Positions 13,511 to 26,262 of a stretch of 64,000 bases of DNA are shown one piece after another. Positions within the stretch are counted from its first letter, which is position 1, and every line of letters begins with the position of its first letter. The notes below the pieces were generated by a model, which was given only the letters and a program-made list of their open reading frames with translations, had not been told where the DNA came from and searched no databases. The position numbers and the translations under genes were made by a program. This DNA is from Styela clava. Taxonomy: Eukaryota > Chordata > Ascidiacea > Stolidobranchia > Styelidae. Location: NCBI RefSeq assembly GCF_964204865.1, contig NC_135263.1:9407426-9471425 (forward strand), in the 5' to 3' direction.

Positions 13511-13993
13511 ACGAATAGCTCGCGGAGGCCCTAAGCGCCTTTAATGTGGTTGAAAGCTGATCGAAAAATATCACTATTAGAGTGGAATTTTCTCCAAACT
13601 TTTTGTAACCCCAAAATAATTTGCCGCATCATCATAAACGTAATTCCTATGCGTGTTTTCGTACTCTAATTTCATAAAATCGAGTGCCATAAAAGGTCCC
13701 TGATAGAAGTGCTGCATAAGTGAAGCCCAAAACTACACCAACACCGATAGAAGCTTATCAGACTTGTTTCAGTTTCTTATAGATACAAACATTGATTAAA
13801 TATCTGTGACCCACTCTCCTCTCTTCCTCGAAAAAAATATAATTTTTGACCCATTCATTGAAAAAGGTTCGCCATCCCTGCTATATATCATACATTCCTA
13901 ATTATACAACATTTCGTTGGTCGACATTTTGTTTAACTGTCACATCAAACAACAACATTACAACAGAGCAGTTTAGCCATATTCTGGCACATT

Positions 13994-14112
13994 CGGACCT
14001 CCGGAAGTATGTGCACCAAGATGGCGCACAACCTGAACATAGTAGTTGTACCAGGTTAGGGTTCAGATTGTGCGCCGTCTTGGTGCACATACTTCGGGAG
14101 CGCCCGGACGAC
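13994..14112. mobile_element. hairpin MITE, copy 1
   Basis: Inverted ends of about 35 bp (GAAGTATGTGCACCAAGA on the left, TCTTGGTGCACATACTTC on the right) enclose a short centre with ACCAGGTTAGGGTT. The same motifs recur in the element at 59437-59670. The sequence CGGAC lies outside both ends and may be what is left of a target duplication. It sits just right of the outer hAT. Confidence 0.6.
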
Positions 14113-14962
14113 TGCGTTGTCGTCATAGTCATATGCGAGGATATTGCGGTTTTCCTTGATCACTGTGTTGTCTCTGGCTAACGCAACTCAGACTTTTGGC
14201 TCCGGATTGTAAGAATCCTTTGACTCCGGAAGGTAAGAAACTTATAACTTTTATAACTTAGACGAGTTATAAAACTGTTTTGATTTGTAAATACAACAGG
14301 TAAACGCGTCGAAAGTTGCGTTTACCGTCTATGGGACGTTTTAGCTAATCCAAATCGTTACGAAATTTATCTTGTTACCCAGAAGCCAGAGGGCAGAGAC
14401 AACACAGCGGTAGTTGAAAGATAGGTAGCTTTTTTTGCTATTTGCTGAGTGCCTGAAAGCTCGATGTTTACGGTTAACGATTAGTCAGGATTTCATGTCC
14501 TACCGAGGCGAGGAACACAAATTTGGTGGTTCGCCAATTAGAGTCAATCCGTGGGAGATGATTATTTGAGTCGCAGTGACACGGAAGTGAGTTGTTTTTT
14601 GTCCCGGAGTGGAGTTATGAGTCGTTTGGTTATTATGTTGTTCTTCATCGTGTTATTTTTCTTCCTATATATAGTTGTGAAGAAAATCGGCTTTCTCTTT
14701 AATTACAGAACCAATTACTTCCAATTTTCAGTGGTTAAAGATTGTATTTTCCGCTAGGAGGCTATCACTTTTATTTATTTCAAACATTTTTGTGAGCTCT
14801 ATGGCATTCGTTTTTTGTGTGAAATGACGTCACCAAAATATGCGCACCTTGTGGCGGTTCTGCGAACACATATCAGCCAATCTCGTTCCCAGCGAACGCC
14901 GAACGATCTCGTGATTAGCGAAAGTGGGAAGTTTTTAATGGGGAACGGACTGTGGACTGTTC

Positions 14963-15310
14963 GTATTTCAATTCACGTTGAAACTGAATCAAGAAGAGGA
15001 GATCATTGACACAGGACCTGGAAAAGCTACGAAAGTTCCTGTACTTTTACTGATACCCCGATATACGGTAGGTACCGATAAGTTACCGCATAGGATTTTG
15101 GGAAGTTTTTCACGGGGAATGTGGTACCTGATCTAGTAATACAGAAGTGACTCGAATCACTTGGTATTTCAATTTACGTTGAAACTGAATTATGAAGAAT
15201 GGATCATCGTCGCAGGACCGGAAAAGCTAAGACATTCCCTGTACCCGTCACGATACTCAGATACAGGTACAATAAGTTACGGAACCGCATATGATTTTCG
15301 GGGAATTGGT
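14963..15310. repeat. ~200 bp tandem duplication, diverged
   Basis: The block starting GTATTTCAATTCACGTTG at 14963 recurs at 15163 as GTATTTCAATTTACGTTG, a period of 200 bp. Similarity continues through GAAAAGCTA, the GATAC/GTAC-rich middle and an ATGATTTTCGGGGAA-type end. Two copies only. ORFs across them do not persist in frame, so I see no coding role. Confidence 0.6.
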
Positions 15311-15544
15311 GATAAAATATTTCGTTTTGTCGTCCGTGTCAACATATTTGAGCGTAGCTCTCTGTCTTCGCAGTGTGGTTCGGGTGGCGTCCCCCGCCAT
15401 CAAAGCACGCCCATGCCTATACTAGGGTTCTCGCACAGCGTGACGCACAAGTGTGGAATTTTTATCACAGTTTATTCGGCTAGATAGCAAGCAGTACCTA
15501 ACAAAATTGCTCACTCGTCACTGTCCCTAGTTTTCGTTGGCATA

Positions 15545-15760
15545 TTAGGGTTTCTCCCAATATATGTTTGTCTGCGTAAATCCTGTAAACTTTGCAAACG
15601 ACGCCGACGGACAAGACTCGCCACTTGCACGTCGGTGCCGGTTAAAAACCGCTGTAGCGTAGCCAACGAGCACTACAGGTACGTTGGTCAGCAGCTCCGC
15701 CAAGAGGCTATTTGTCAAATCCCCAGAAATTCCGGGGTTGTTGAATGGAATCCTCGACAT
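15545..15760 (-). CDS. hypothetical 71-residue ORF, possibly a terminal exon
   Basis: The ORF starts MSRIPFNNPGISGDL, contains a hydrophobic stretch (LLTNVPVVLVGYATAVF) that could be a membrane or signal-anchor segment, and ends in a basic, Ser-rich tail. A poly(A) signal on the same strand (AATAAA at 15476-15471) lies about 70 bp after the stop, which makes a 3' exon or a small single-exon gene plausible. No relative is recognised and no supporting splice partner was found. It may also be chance. Confidence 0.25.
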   Translation of the reverse strand: MSRIPFNNPGISGDLTNSLLAELLTNVPVVLVGYATAVFNRHRRASGESCPSASFAKFTGFTQTNIYWEKP

Positions 15761-15911
15761 TTCGAAATCTCAACGCATCAACCATTTGATGAATTTTTTC
15801 CCGAACTTACATTTACATAAGCGTGCGCTTACAAGCCTTGTTAAATGCATGCGGGTACAGATGACAAAATCATTCATGCATAACAAATTGTTATCTCAAA
15901 CATACAAATAA

Positions 15912-16758
15912 AAAAAATCCTGGAACATAAATACAAAAACAAAGACGCAAAACTGAATGTTTCGAACCTTTCATAGATATCAGATGCACAATGATCTGCC
16001 TGAATTTGGGATAAAATAATAAAATAGGAATAAATGAGCAGCACCGATTCCAACCATTATTCAGAATTGAACTAAGGAGACATAAAAAAAATAGTTCACT
16101 AGTCCGGCACACCACCAGGCATAGCTGGCCAATATTCATTTTAAAAAATCTATCACACTAAAGAATTCATTTTCCACACCTAAATTTTAAATACTTTTTT
16201 CAGACTAGAAGACAAAAGAATAACAATGTGCACCTGAACCAATAGCTTTCAAAATCTGTTCAGTCACACATAATGTTTTAAAGAAATAATTGCATGTTTA
16301 CTAGGTCATGTGATACCCATAAGGTAACTGATACTAGCTTCAAACAACTGTTTATTACATTGAAAAAACTGAACAAATTACCTCTGATACCAAACAATAC
16401 CTTACCGAATATGGCTGCATCACTTGTACTGAAATGATCACATTTGGGAAATGTTAAGGCGTGACCATTCAAAATCAAGAATGAAGTTTGTTTCTGGAGA
16501 AGCACTCCATCATGCCAAAACATGTTGGTGTGTGTATGAAAGTATAATATTAACACATCAACTTGTATTTAGTTGTCTACAACTAATCCAAGACATAAAT
16601 AAAAAAAAAATAAATAAATACAAACAAGAATGGTTGTCACTTGTCAAATAAGCTTGAGGGGCTGTGAGCCATGGAAAATACAATCAGTTCCCATGTCACC
16701 CAAAATACATCACTTCAAAAACACGTTGAAAATGAAAATAAGGTGGACAGAACTATTG
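15912..16758. other. 3' flank of TMEM33 homologue, no other gene seen
   Basis: No convincing gene is seen. The part next to 16759 is probably the 3' UTR of the minus-strand TMEM33 homologue; an AATAAA on the minus strand near 16350 is a candidate poly(A) signal. The minus ORF at 16278-16556 has no recognisable motif and probably lies in that UTR. Confidence 0.4.
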
Positions 16759-18585
16759 TTACGAAGATCGTTCTTCTGCCTCAGGCGGAGTTTGTGTTTG
16801 ATTCTGAAATGAAGCAGCAGGTGGTGCCAAACGAGATGAGAAACTGATAAGTTTGAAAACTGCTGATCTGAGGATAGATGGGCAGTTCTGACTTGCACAC
16901 ATATTTTCAAGAGCCAGTCTCAGTTCATAGAATGATAGCCTTAAAATAAATTAATGATAAGACATTGGTAAAGGAAGATTTCAGTAAGAGAATACCATAT
17001 AAATATGTATTACCTGCAGTATGGGTTTCTTCTCGATAAATATCTGTATGTCAAAAACTTGTAGTATAAAAATGGTGCCAATATTGTAGTTCTTCCTCTG
17101 TTAAATAAAAATCTTTTTTGTTACTCAAAAAACTATAGATATGGAAAAGCTCTATTTAGGGGCTGTTAGTTTTGGTAAGACATGTAAAGTATATACAACA
17201 TGCTTTGATTAATAAAATACTGGAATTTGGAATACTCATGTTCACGTTTTTGCATAAAAAGGGAAAGACTGTAAAAAAAATTACATTTATTCTTTTAAAA
17301 AATCCAATGAGAAACTTCAGCCTGGCGTTATTTGCATAACTTTTTAGGATTGGGTCATCTTTCTGACAGACAAACGAAAAATAGTAGAAACTACAAATAT
17401 CTATATGAGAGTAAACCGAATACTGGCAAAAAATTTATCTTCAAGGTGGAGCAAGTTTAATAATAGTAACAACCTAACAAGTATTTGATATATTTGAACA
17501 ATATATAATATAATAATATATACACTGGGATTGGTATGTGAACTTGCAGAACCCCTCAGTCTCAATAAATAAAAATATATTTTACTTTCAACAGATGAAG
17601 GGCTTGAGACTTTAAAATTTTAGAAGTTGTGTCGCAACTACTTACATAAAGATCATAGCTATCGTTGTTGGCATGATCAAAATTTCATTCAATGCTATGA
17701 AACGAAACAATGTAGCTTGATGTCGAGCAACGTGGTTGATAATTTTTCTTAGAGCAGGATATGAATTAGGTCCGTGAACATCTAACATTTGTCTTGTAAA
17801 ACTACACGCATGAAGAAGAGCAAAAACCGTAACAGGTACCAGAGCAACTGAAAAAGTGATGTTGTAAAATGTAATCATTCTTGACATGAAAAAAAGCATG
17901 AATAAAATGTTTAATATAGAGAATATTATGACAGCAAAACGAAATTCTAATACAACTCAAGGTGGGACTAAACAGCATAAAAATGAAGATTTGTATTCAT
18001 TTCTATTTTCAAAAATTTGGCATCTAGCGTATTTAAAATTAGATGAGTAGTGCATAGGAAATAACAAAAACATGATATAACTTCAAATTCACATACTTGT
18101 TATAGGGTGACTTGTCAAAAATATGAGAGAATACATAAGATAATGAGCACTGTCTTCTACCATCATCTGAGCAAAATGTTGGCGAGTCATACGAAAATCT
18201 GGAATTCTTTGATGTAATCGCAATGCACATATTACACCATTAGAAAGCATCGCTCTTTGAAAATATTGTCCCATATCGAATGCACTAAAAAACATAAAAA
18301 TGTATTTAGGCTACCAGTACATACTATTTCAGAAAAATATACAAGAACTTTCAGTAATACCATTAGAATAAAAAACACCATAGGTGTAACGTAATTAGTA
18401 CATCTTAAAAATGTACCATTATTAGTTAGTAGGCCTATATATATTACCCTAATGAATGCAAACATTAACAGAAACATTAGCATATAAATATCATGTTACC
18501 TGCAGAAAAACATGTATTGAATACTGAGGAAAATTGTGTATAATCTCATCACCCACATTGCTGTGCCAATTTTTCTGGCAGACAT
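16759..18585 (-). CDS. TMEM33: TMEM33/Pom33-family ER membrane protein
   Basis: Five exons on the minus strand: 18585-18500 (exon opens at 18591), 18284-18097, 17847-17646, 17097-17014 and 16939-16759. All have GT-AG borders and consistent phases, and together give 246 residues; vertebrate TMEM33 is about 247. Family marks in order are GTAMWVMRLYT, QRAMLSNG-ALRLHQR, EDSAHYLMYSLIF, FALLHACSFTRQ, RFIALNEILIMP, FLYYKFLTYRY-SRRNPYC, and a C-terminal FYELRLALENM and SRLAPP. The protein has several hydrophobic segments. In other animals it sits in the ER and nuclear envelope, shapes ER tubules with reticulons and modulates the unfolded protein response. The start codon is the first ATG of the first exon seen; an extra upstream exon is possible because that exon opens in frame after an acceptor. 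Confidence 0.88.
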
Positions 18586-19153
18586 AAAATTCTGAAATTA
18601 TTAACAAACAATCATTTTTCTTATATTGATTTGCATTAGTTATAATCCGGTGATTGAAATCGATTGATGTGATGGAAAATTGCTTCCTCATCTTCTATTG
18701 GGAAACCACTCATACTATCCAAATATTCAATATGGATAAACTGTTATTTCATTTCTGAATAAGAATAGGATGGGATTTACGTATCCTGGGGAAGAGGAGA
18801 GCCGATAAGACGGCTTAATCATATTGCAAACCACAGCCTCTTGGGCAGTTACCATTCCATGTCAAGTATGGGATTAGTTAGTTATTTTCGAACTGAATTT
18901 TTATCATTAGCCAGATAATTTTGACAATCATTTTGCGACCACTTAAACTTACAAAAATATTTACGAATTATCAGTTTTTGATAACATCATTACTGCATTA
19001 TGATGGTCTAAGTTGCATTGAATCTAATATGCCATCAACAGTACCCGTACCGGTATATACCTATATTGACGAGAACAAATTCGATCCCTAACTGGGTAAA
19101 ACCAGAAACCCACCTTCAACTCAGAACTGGTACCTCAGTACCTACTGAATAAG

Positions 19154-19615
19154 GGGTCTCGTGTAGTTTCGTACCTAACGTACTTCTAGTGGGCGTAGCA
19201 TAACAATTTTTTGATATATCAATCCTAACGCCTATCTGATTACGCCATCCAAAAATTAAATCACTACGACATCACAATCACGGCATAGAGCTTGCCAAAT
19301 ATACGCACAATCGACCGAAACGGCATTGGTGCCGACGATAAAAAACTGACTGACGTTATCGGTCTCTCTCCTATTGGAATCGTTGCGACGAGAGAACTAA
19401 CTGTTCGATTTCGGTTGCTCGTTTGCGCGTCTTGGATGGCAGTTCGATAGTTTGAAGGGCTCTATTACGTCACTGCTGCACTGTGACGTCGTAATGACGT
19501 AATTTTTGGATGGTGTTGTCAGGTGGGGGTTAGGATTGATACGGTACCGGTACGTGAAAAAATTTTCATGCTACGCCCACTAGAAGTATGTTAGGTAAGA
19601 AACTACATGAGACCC
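19154..19615. mobile_element. Mutator-like MITE, 462 bp
   Basis: Inverted ends of about 55 bp start GGGTCTCGTGTAGTTTC on the left and end GAAACTACATGAGACCC on the right, with about four mismatches. The element is flanked by a perfect 9 bp direct repeat, CTGAATAAG (19145-19153 and 19616-19624). Nine-base duplications with long inverted ends fit the Mutator superfamily. The interior (19.2-19.55 kb) has no transposase, so it is non-autonomous. Confidence 0.75.
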
Positions 19616-19732
19616 CTGAATAAGTTGTTGAATGTATTGCATATTCTGACATTACTATGTTAGCTAACAGACTGCTGCTTGTGGTGTGTGCTGCCATTTT
19701 TTGTACGGTACCGTACCCTGGCGCATTTGAAA

Positions 19733-20038
19733 ATGGATTATCTAGGTTCTGAAGTTAAGCATACCAGAATAGAACCAGTGTCCCTAGCTTCCTGGGCGCC
19801 CGCTTCTTCACGTCGTCGTTCCTCTGATCGTTCCGACATCTTGGAGCTTGATATCTACGATTATGAAATGGTGTACACTACGGTACCGAAAACGAAAGTG
19901 CAGAGGCAAGATGAAAAACACCAGAACTCAACCTTTAGCAATGTAGCAAGCCCCACAATCGAATTTCAAAATTATTGTTCGAGAAGTGCTGAGTCATTCG
20001 GATTTATGGTAATTCCGGATAATGTCCATGCATCATAA
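19733..20038 (+). CDS. hypothetical 101-residue protein, single exon or last exon
   Basis: The ORF begins MDYLGSEVKHTRIEPVSLAS and has a Ser/Arg-rich stretch (ASSRRRSSDRSD) followed by acidic and Tyr-rich sequence. No signal peptide, membrane segment or known domain is visible. In favour of a gene are its compositional difference from the flanks and an AATAAA at 20080-20085, about 40 bp after the stop. Against it are the lack of a recognised relative and the repeat-rich setting. The upstream in-frame ATG at 19679 would add 18 residues; I prefer 19733 because the extension lies in repeat-like sequence. Confidence 0.35.
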   Translation: MDYLGSEVKHTRIEPVSLASWAPASSRRRSSDRSDILELDIYDYEMVYTTVPKTKVQRQDEKHQNSTFSNVASPTIEFQNYCSRSAESFGFMVIPDNVHAS

Positions 20039-20197
20039 TTCAATTCGTTTATTTTACCAGACCACCGTTGTCCATGTCGAATAAAACTGACAAATCAATT
20101 AACACAGGAAAGTACAAAAATAGCGCAGAATATTTTTATCACAGTAAAATACCACAATATCAGCAAAAATAGCAGCTAATATGAATCAAATTTACAG

Positions 20198-23142
20198 TTA
20201 GGCGCGAGCCGAGGCCATGAAAAACGCCTAGAAAGTGAGTTTCGTAGCGCACATCAGGTAACTACCTGAAAATGATTTCAAAATGTTCCTTGAAAGTTTA
20301 GTAACAAATATTGCCTTGTTCCCACTTACAAAAGTTGCACGTTTACGGAAAAGACGCTTTTACTACAAGAAATATGTGCTACGATCTGTCCTATATTCTC
20401 TACATTTTCGACAATGAACGATGACTTCTGCATGACGTAACAATTGAATCGAATCAGCTGTTAGCGAGCGGATGAATATTAGTTATTACTGCTCGACCTT
20501 GCGTTGAGATGGGCAGCCTTTCCATAGCCCTGTTTGATTAGTATTAGTTATGTTATGCTAGGACGTTGTTGAAAAATGTATAAATAAGTTATTAAACACT
20601 TGTAGATCCTTACCACGGATATGGGCCGTGAGACGAAGCCTTGAAAACGCCCAGAAAATGAGTTTCGTAGCGCACATCTGGTAACTAAATAAATTCTTCA
20701 GTTTTGTGTGAAAATGAACATACTGAACGCATTACAGCTTGTTCCACAATCCTTATGCGAAACTGAATATAAGAGGTTCCCGGAAATTCAATAACCATAA
20801 GTTCACAACACATACATAAGAACTATGCAATTCGAGAGCTCTACAGCACACTAACACAAATGTATTCCTGTAATGTTTTGCCTGACCAAAATCGGACTTC
20901 CTCAGTCAATCATAATTTATTAGGTAGATTACGAAAAATATGGCATACATGTAACCAACAACAAAAAATACTTTAATTGTGTGACAGGAGTTGCGAGTGA
21001 CCTCGGAAGCAGCGACACCAACAACGCTGATTCACATTAGCGAATAAATTTTATGTAATAACCACGAGCAGTTTACAACAAGAACAGCATAAAAAGCTAC
21101 ATCCATTTTATAGAAGCTATCAAACGTATTTATTTTTAAGCAATGAAGTCACAAATTAACATTGTGAGCACGAAAACACAAATAAATCAGTTATTTCTCA
21201 CTCAGAAATTTACCAGAAAAGTCAAGAAAATTAAATGAATGTACAATATGTACATAACATAGTGAACAGAAATATTACAATTAGTCATTTTTTAGTTTGT
21301 GTGGTTATGTATTTGAACAAAGGCAATATTATTTCTAGAAACAGAACTACGACACTAACAAATGTTCCAATAACAAATAAATGATACTTATTAAATCAAC
21401 TGCAATATCTAATTCACTTTCTTCTGAATTGTTTTCGAAATCCACTATCTCGAAAATCGACTTTTCCTCTATAAGTGTACTGTGATTTTGCAGTCAATAC
21501 AAAAACAAAAATCTGTGCAATTTAAGTTGATTTTGGCACACTTGCATAAATTATTTTGACTATTTTTCTTACACTTGCAGTTTGCCAACTCAAGAACTGA
21601 TTTGAGGGCCACATGCTTCTTCAGTGAATCATTGTTGGGTGGGAGAGTATAATCCTTATGTTTGCCAGTGCCCTGGTATCATTTACATTCTTCATATCCT
21701 CTTCATACAGTGAACGAACAAATTCCTCAGCTTTATTTATTAATGCCTCGTTAACCTCAAAAGATCTTCATAGTTGAGAAAAAATGAATTGAAAACCACA
21801 ATGAAGTCTCCAACATGAGTTTGATGGGCAGTTCCAATTGCAGAAAAGTGCTAAAGTATTTCAATATGAATAGCCCATCTAAGCTGTTTGCAACTATTAT
21901 GATTCTCAAATACCTTTACGCTTCAAGACTTCTTGTTTAATCCATTTTATAGCACTGATAGCAGCAGGGATTAGAGCCTGCGTTAGGTCGGATTGGTGGA
22001 ACATTGCCGTCTTCTTTTGTAGTACAGTATCTAAAATGAGGAAGAAAATCATATTTGGAACAGCATGAGTGTAAAAATACCACTAAATACTAACTAATAC
22101 CTTGAATACATACCGTAATGCATTTTATCTGTTGTACTCAATGAGCGTATGTACTACAGTCCAGCAGTGTTTGCATACCATTACTAGACTATATCTACGC
22201 TAAATTTTGATATATCACAGTCTGAAATGCCCTATGACAGTATGAGTATGGACTATAGGCCTAGAGTCTAGGCCCTAGACTATATTTTAAAACATCAACT
22301 GTCTGTCTACAACTTGATTTCTCACCTCTCAATCGTTTCCAATGCTACTTTCTTTCCACTCCGGCATAACTTACCGTATCATTGCTTCCCATTGCTTTCT
22401 TGTCGACTCTATGAATTCAGATTTAGACCAACCGACATTAGTGAAATTGATTATTTTCTTCTCTTTCACACAACCGTTCATTACAGAAACAGCCATTAAT
22501 TTCTATTTCCAGATATGCTGTGGCCTATATAGTAGTATAAGTCTGCTGAATAGTCAAGAAGAGTCATTAAATTAATCATAAACATTTCATGCAAGCCAGA
22601 AAATATCGTTGTTTGTGACATATTATTCTAGGTCTAGCCTTCCTTGGAATTACCGCACCGTACCTATTTAACAACGTCTTATGAGCTAGGGCTCAACTAA
22701 AATTGCTATTTATGGTAAGGATATACAAGTGTTTAATATCTTATTTGTACTTTTCAGCACCTCCTTAGAATAACTGAACTAATAATAACTGAAAAAAAAA
22801 CGATGGAAAGGCTACTCAACGCAAAAGCGAGCAGTAGTAGTACATCTGATATTCATCCGACCACTGGAGATTCACCTACAGCTGACTAATTTGATTGTCA
22901 CGTCATGCAGAAGTCTGCGTTCATTGGCCCATGATAACGAAAAGGCAGAGAAAATAGGACAGATGGTAACACATATTTATTGTAGTAAAAGTGTATTTTC
23001 TGTAAAACGTGCAACTTTTGTAAGTGGGAACAAGGCAATATTTGTTACTAAATTTCTAAGGAACATTTTAAAATCATTTTCAGGTAGTTTCCTTATGTGC
23101 GCTACGAAACTGAAAGATAAATGGCCTCGGCTCGCGGCCTAA
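20198..23142. mobile_element. 2.9 kb DNA element with ~430 bp inverted arms
   Basis: The left arm (20198-20625) and right arm (22712-23142) are reverse complements over nearly their whole length. Compare GCGAGCCGAGGCCAT near 20206 with ATGGCCTCGGCTCGC near 23121, and ATTGCCTTGTTCCCACTTAC near 20313 with its complement near 23035. A partial extra copy of the left tip lies at 20625-20690. Both outer edges carry a ~50 bp direct repeat (around 20143-20195 and 23143-23193, sharing GCTAATATGAAT), longer than a normal target duplication. A decayed minus-strand coding relic lies between the arms. The superfamily is not certain. Confidence 0.65.
21490..21990 (-). pseudogene. decayed transposon-derived ORF with a Cys-rich tail
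   Basis: Read on the minus strand, short open pieces are separated by stops and frame changes. One piece has LIPAAISAIKWIKQEVLKRK, the next VNEALINKAEEFVRSLY, the last LPPNNDSLKKHV followed by a cysteine cluster (CKCKK, LCKC, NCTDFCFC, DC). A pattern of LPPxxDxLxxHV leading to a CxC-rich tail occurs at the end of several uncharacterised repeat-encoded animal proteins. That comparison is from memory and the family has no secure name here. The piece is clearly not translated as one protein. Confidence 0.4.
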
Positions 23143-23193
23143 GTAAAATCCCGCAAAATCGACAAAATAACTGCTAATATGAATTAAGTTTAA

Positions 23194-25019
23194 TCATCAT
23201 AAATATGCAAAGTCACTAAGGTTGTTGATGTTTTTTTTAGGATTAGGATTTACACTTATTTATCCTGGGAGAGGAAAGGCGACAAGGCTTATTATTTTAC
23301 CATGCTGACGCACTAAACATACAGAATGTAGAATAACTGAAAAAATCGCATTTCGGATTGACAGGAAACGCGGAAAACCGATACTGATTATCGAGCAGCG
23401 TAGCGTCACCCATATAGGAGTCTAACAGAAATTATTAAAAAGAATATATAATAAAAAACATTTTAGTACGTTAATCGCACGTTTCAACATAAGAAAAACG
23501 ACTGAGCACTGGATAGAAATTAACAAAATACTGATGACGAACTAATAGGTACCGGTATATATAATAACTTTATTCTTTTTGCAGAACAAAAGTAAACAAC
23601 GCTTGAATGGCAAGTTTCTTAGGTTATTCAGTCACCACGAAGGCGAAACATGAATGATAAAAGCATTAACTAGTATTTCACAAAAAAATACAAATCTCGA
23701 AATTAACTTTGAAACACACATAAAATTATGACAAAAAGTCAAATACAGATTTTACAGCCGCATGTTTGCTCACTCATGAAATAAATTAGAATTATGGTAT
23801 TTATTTCCTAATATAGAAAAGTCAAACGGATTGAAAATAATTTCACCTTTTATTTATGGTAAATACAGTCCAAGCATGAGAATGGTAAAAATACCAGATA
23901 ATTGTTGTAGAGTAGCAATTGCATAACCATATAGTTGGATCCTCCCTCAGTATACAATATCAACACACATCAAGCTATTTTCGTTTATCCCTGCACCCTA
24001 GTTACAATAAAAATTGTTATTCAATGATGTCCGACATTTGGGCCTTGTCATTTTTATTCAAGTAATCTTTGACTGAAATTTCAAAAATTTACGAATAAAA
24101 CTGGTAGAATATAGAAATCATTTTATCTGCTTTCATCCGCCCCGTAATTAATGAGAAATCTTATGAAACTGTTAAATGGCCTGTTAAATTTATGTCATTA
24201 GCTCAGAGATTTTCATGAATTATATACGAAGCATAGATACCAGATGTATTGAAGATCATGAATGAAAGAGTACGGACTTTTCGATTTCATATTGGAACGG
24301 ACGTAATTACTATATCCCCAAATCCAACCCGAATGTGTCCATTTTATTAGTTTCAATAATTTCTGTATTATGTTATGATACTTAGTAGGAACTCTTAATT
24401 GGAATGCTCCAAACTTATGATAAGCTATCTCTAAACATATTGGTTGTAACTAAAACACAAATATATAAAGATGATATAAAGAACAGATGATATTGATTGC
24501 GACTTCATTTCCACCGCATAACTTCCACGTGGACTCGACACTATATTTTCCTATTTGTCAGTACAGTATATACAGTATTCCCCGCAACTATTGTATGAAC
24601 AGGTCATCACGTGATATATTCATTTGTATGAGCAGTGGGTTCCTTTGGCGAAGTACGTTACATATGTGTACTGCGTATATGCGGGCCACACATAAATGGA
24701 AAATGACGCAAATGAGACGTCCGTTTCACTCACCATGCGCAATGTATTTTATTCTCTCATTTTTGATCCACGATCTCTCGTTTCACGTATCTTCGAATGA
24801 CGTGGCTGACGCGAAAGTACAATATATAAAGAAGGTTGTATGCGATATCTTCTATACATCGAAAAGTGGCGGAGCACTAGAATATATAATTTACAAACTT
24901 GATTATTTAATCTAGGCTTTTTTTACTAATACGTATTTAATTACAAATATTAATTTTACTTGCACATATGCAGTTACATAATATATAATAACGGAAATCA
25001 TAGGCGAAATTGTTCGAAA
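23194..25019. other. intergenic; likely Arf promoter at its right end
   Basis: No gene is seen. ORF 24487-24915 has no motif and lies where the promoter and 5' leader of the Arf gene should be. TATATAAAG at about 24824-24832, roughly 190 bp before the Arf start codon, is a candidate TATA box. Confidence 0.4.

Positions 25020-26262
<1,243 letters not shown>

Larger units (their letters stand above)
6793..13880. mobile_element. outer hAT transposon with nested insertions (7,088 bp)
   Basis: The termini are CAGGGATGGCGAACC at 6793 and its exact reverse complement ending at 13880, a 15 bp perfect terminal inverted repeat. Both are flanked by the same 8 bp, CTATATAT (6785-6792 and 13881-13888), which is the target-site duplication size of hAT elements. 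The internal part is mostly other elements: an hAT-like segment (7601-8187), a 2,963 bp hAT with a decayed transposase (8748-11710) and a foldback structure (11880-13510). I see no transposase belonging to the outer element itself, so it was probably non-autonomous and moved in trans. Confidence 0.85.

Noticed and set aside
24487-24915. 142-residue ORF before the Arf gene
   Set aside because: No motif, and it covers the likely promoter and TATA box.
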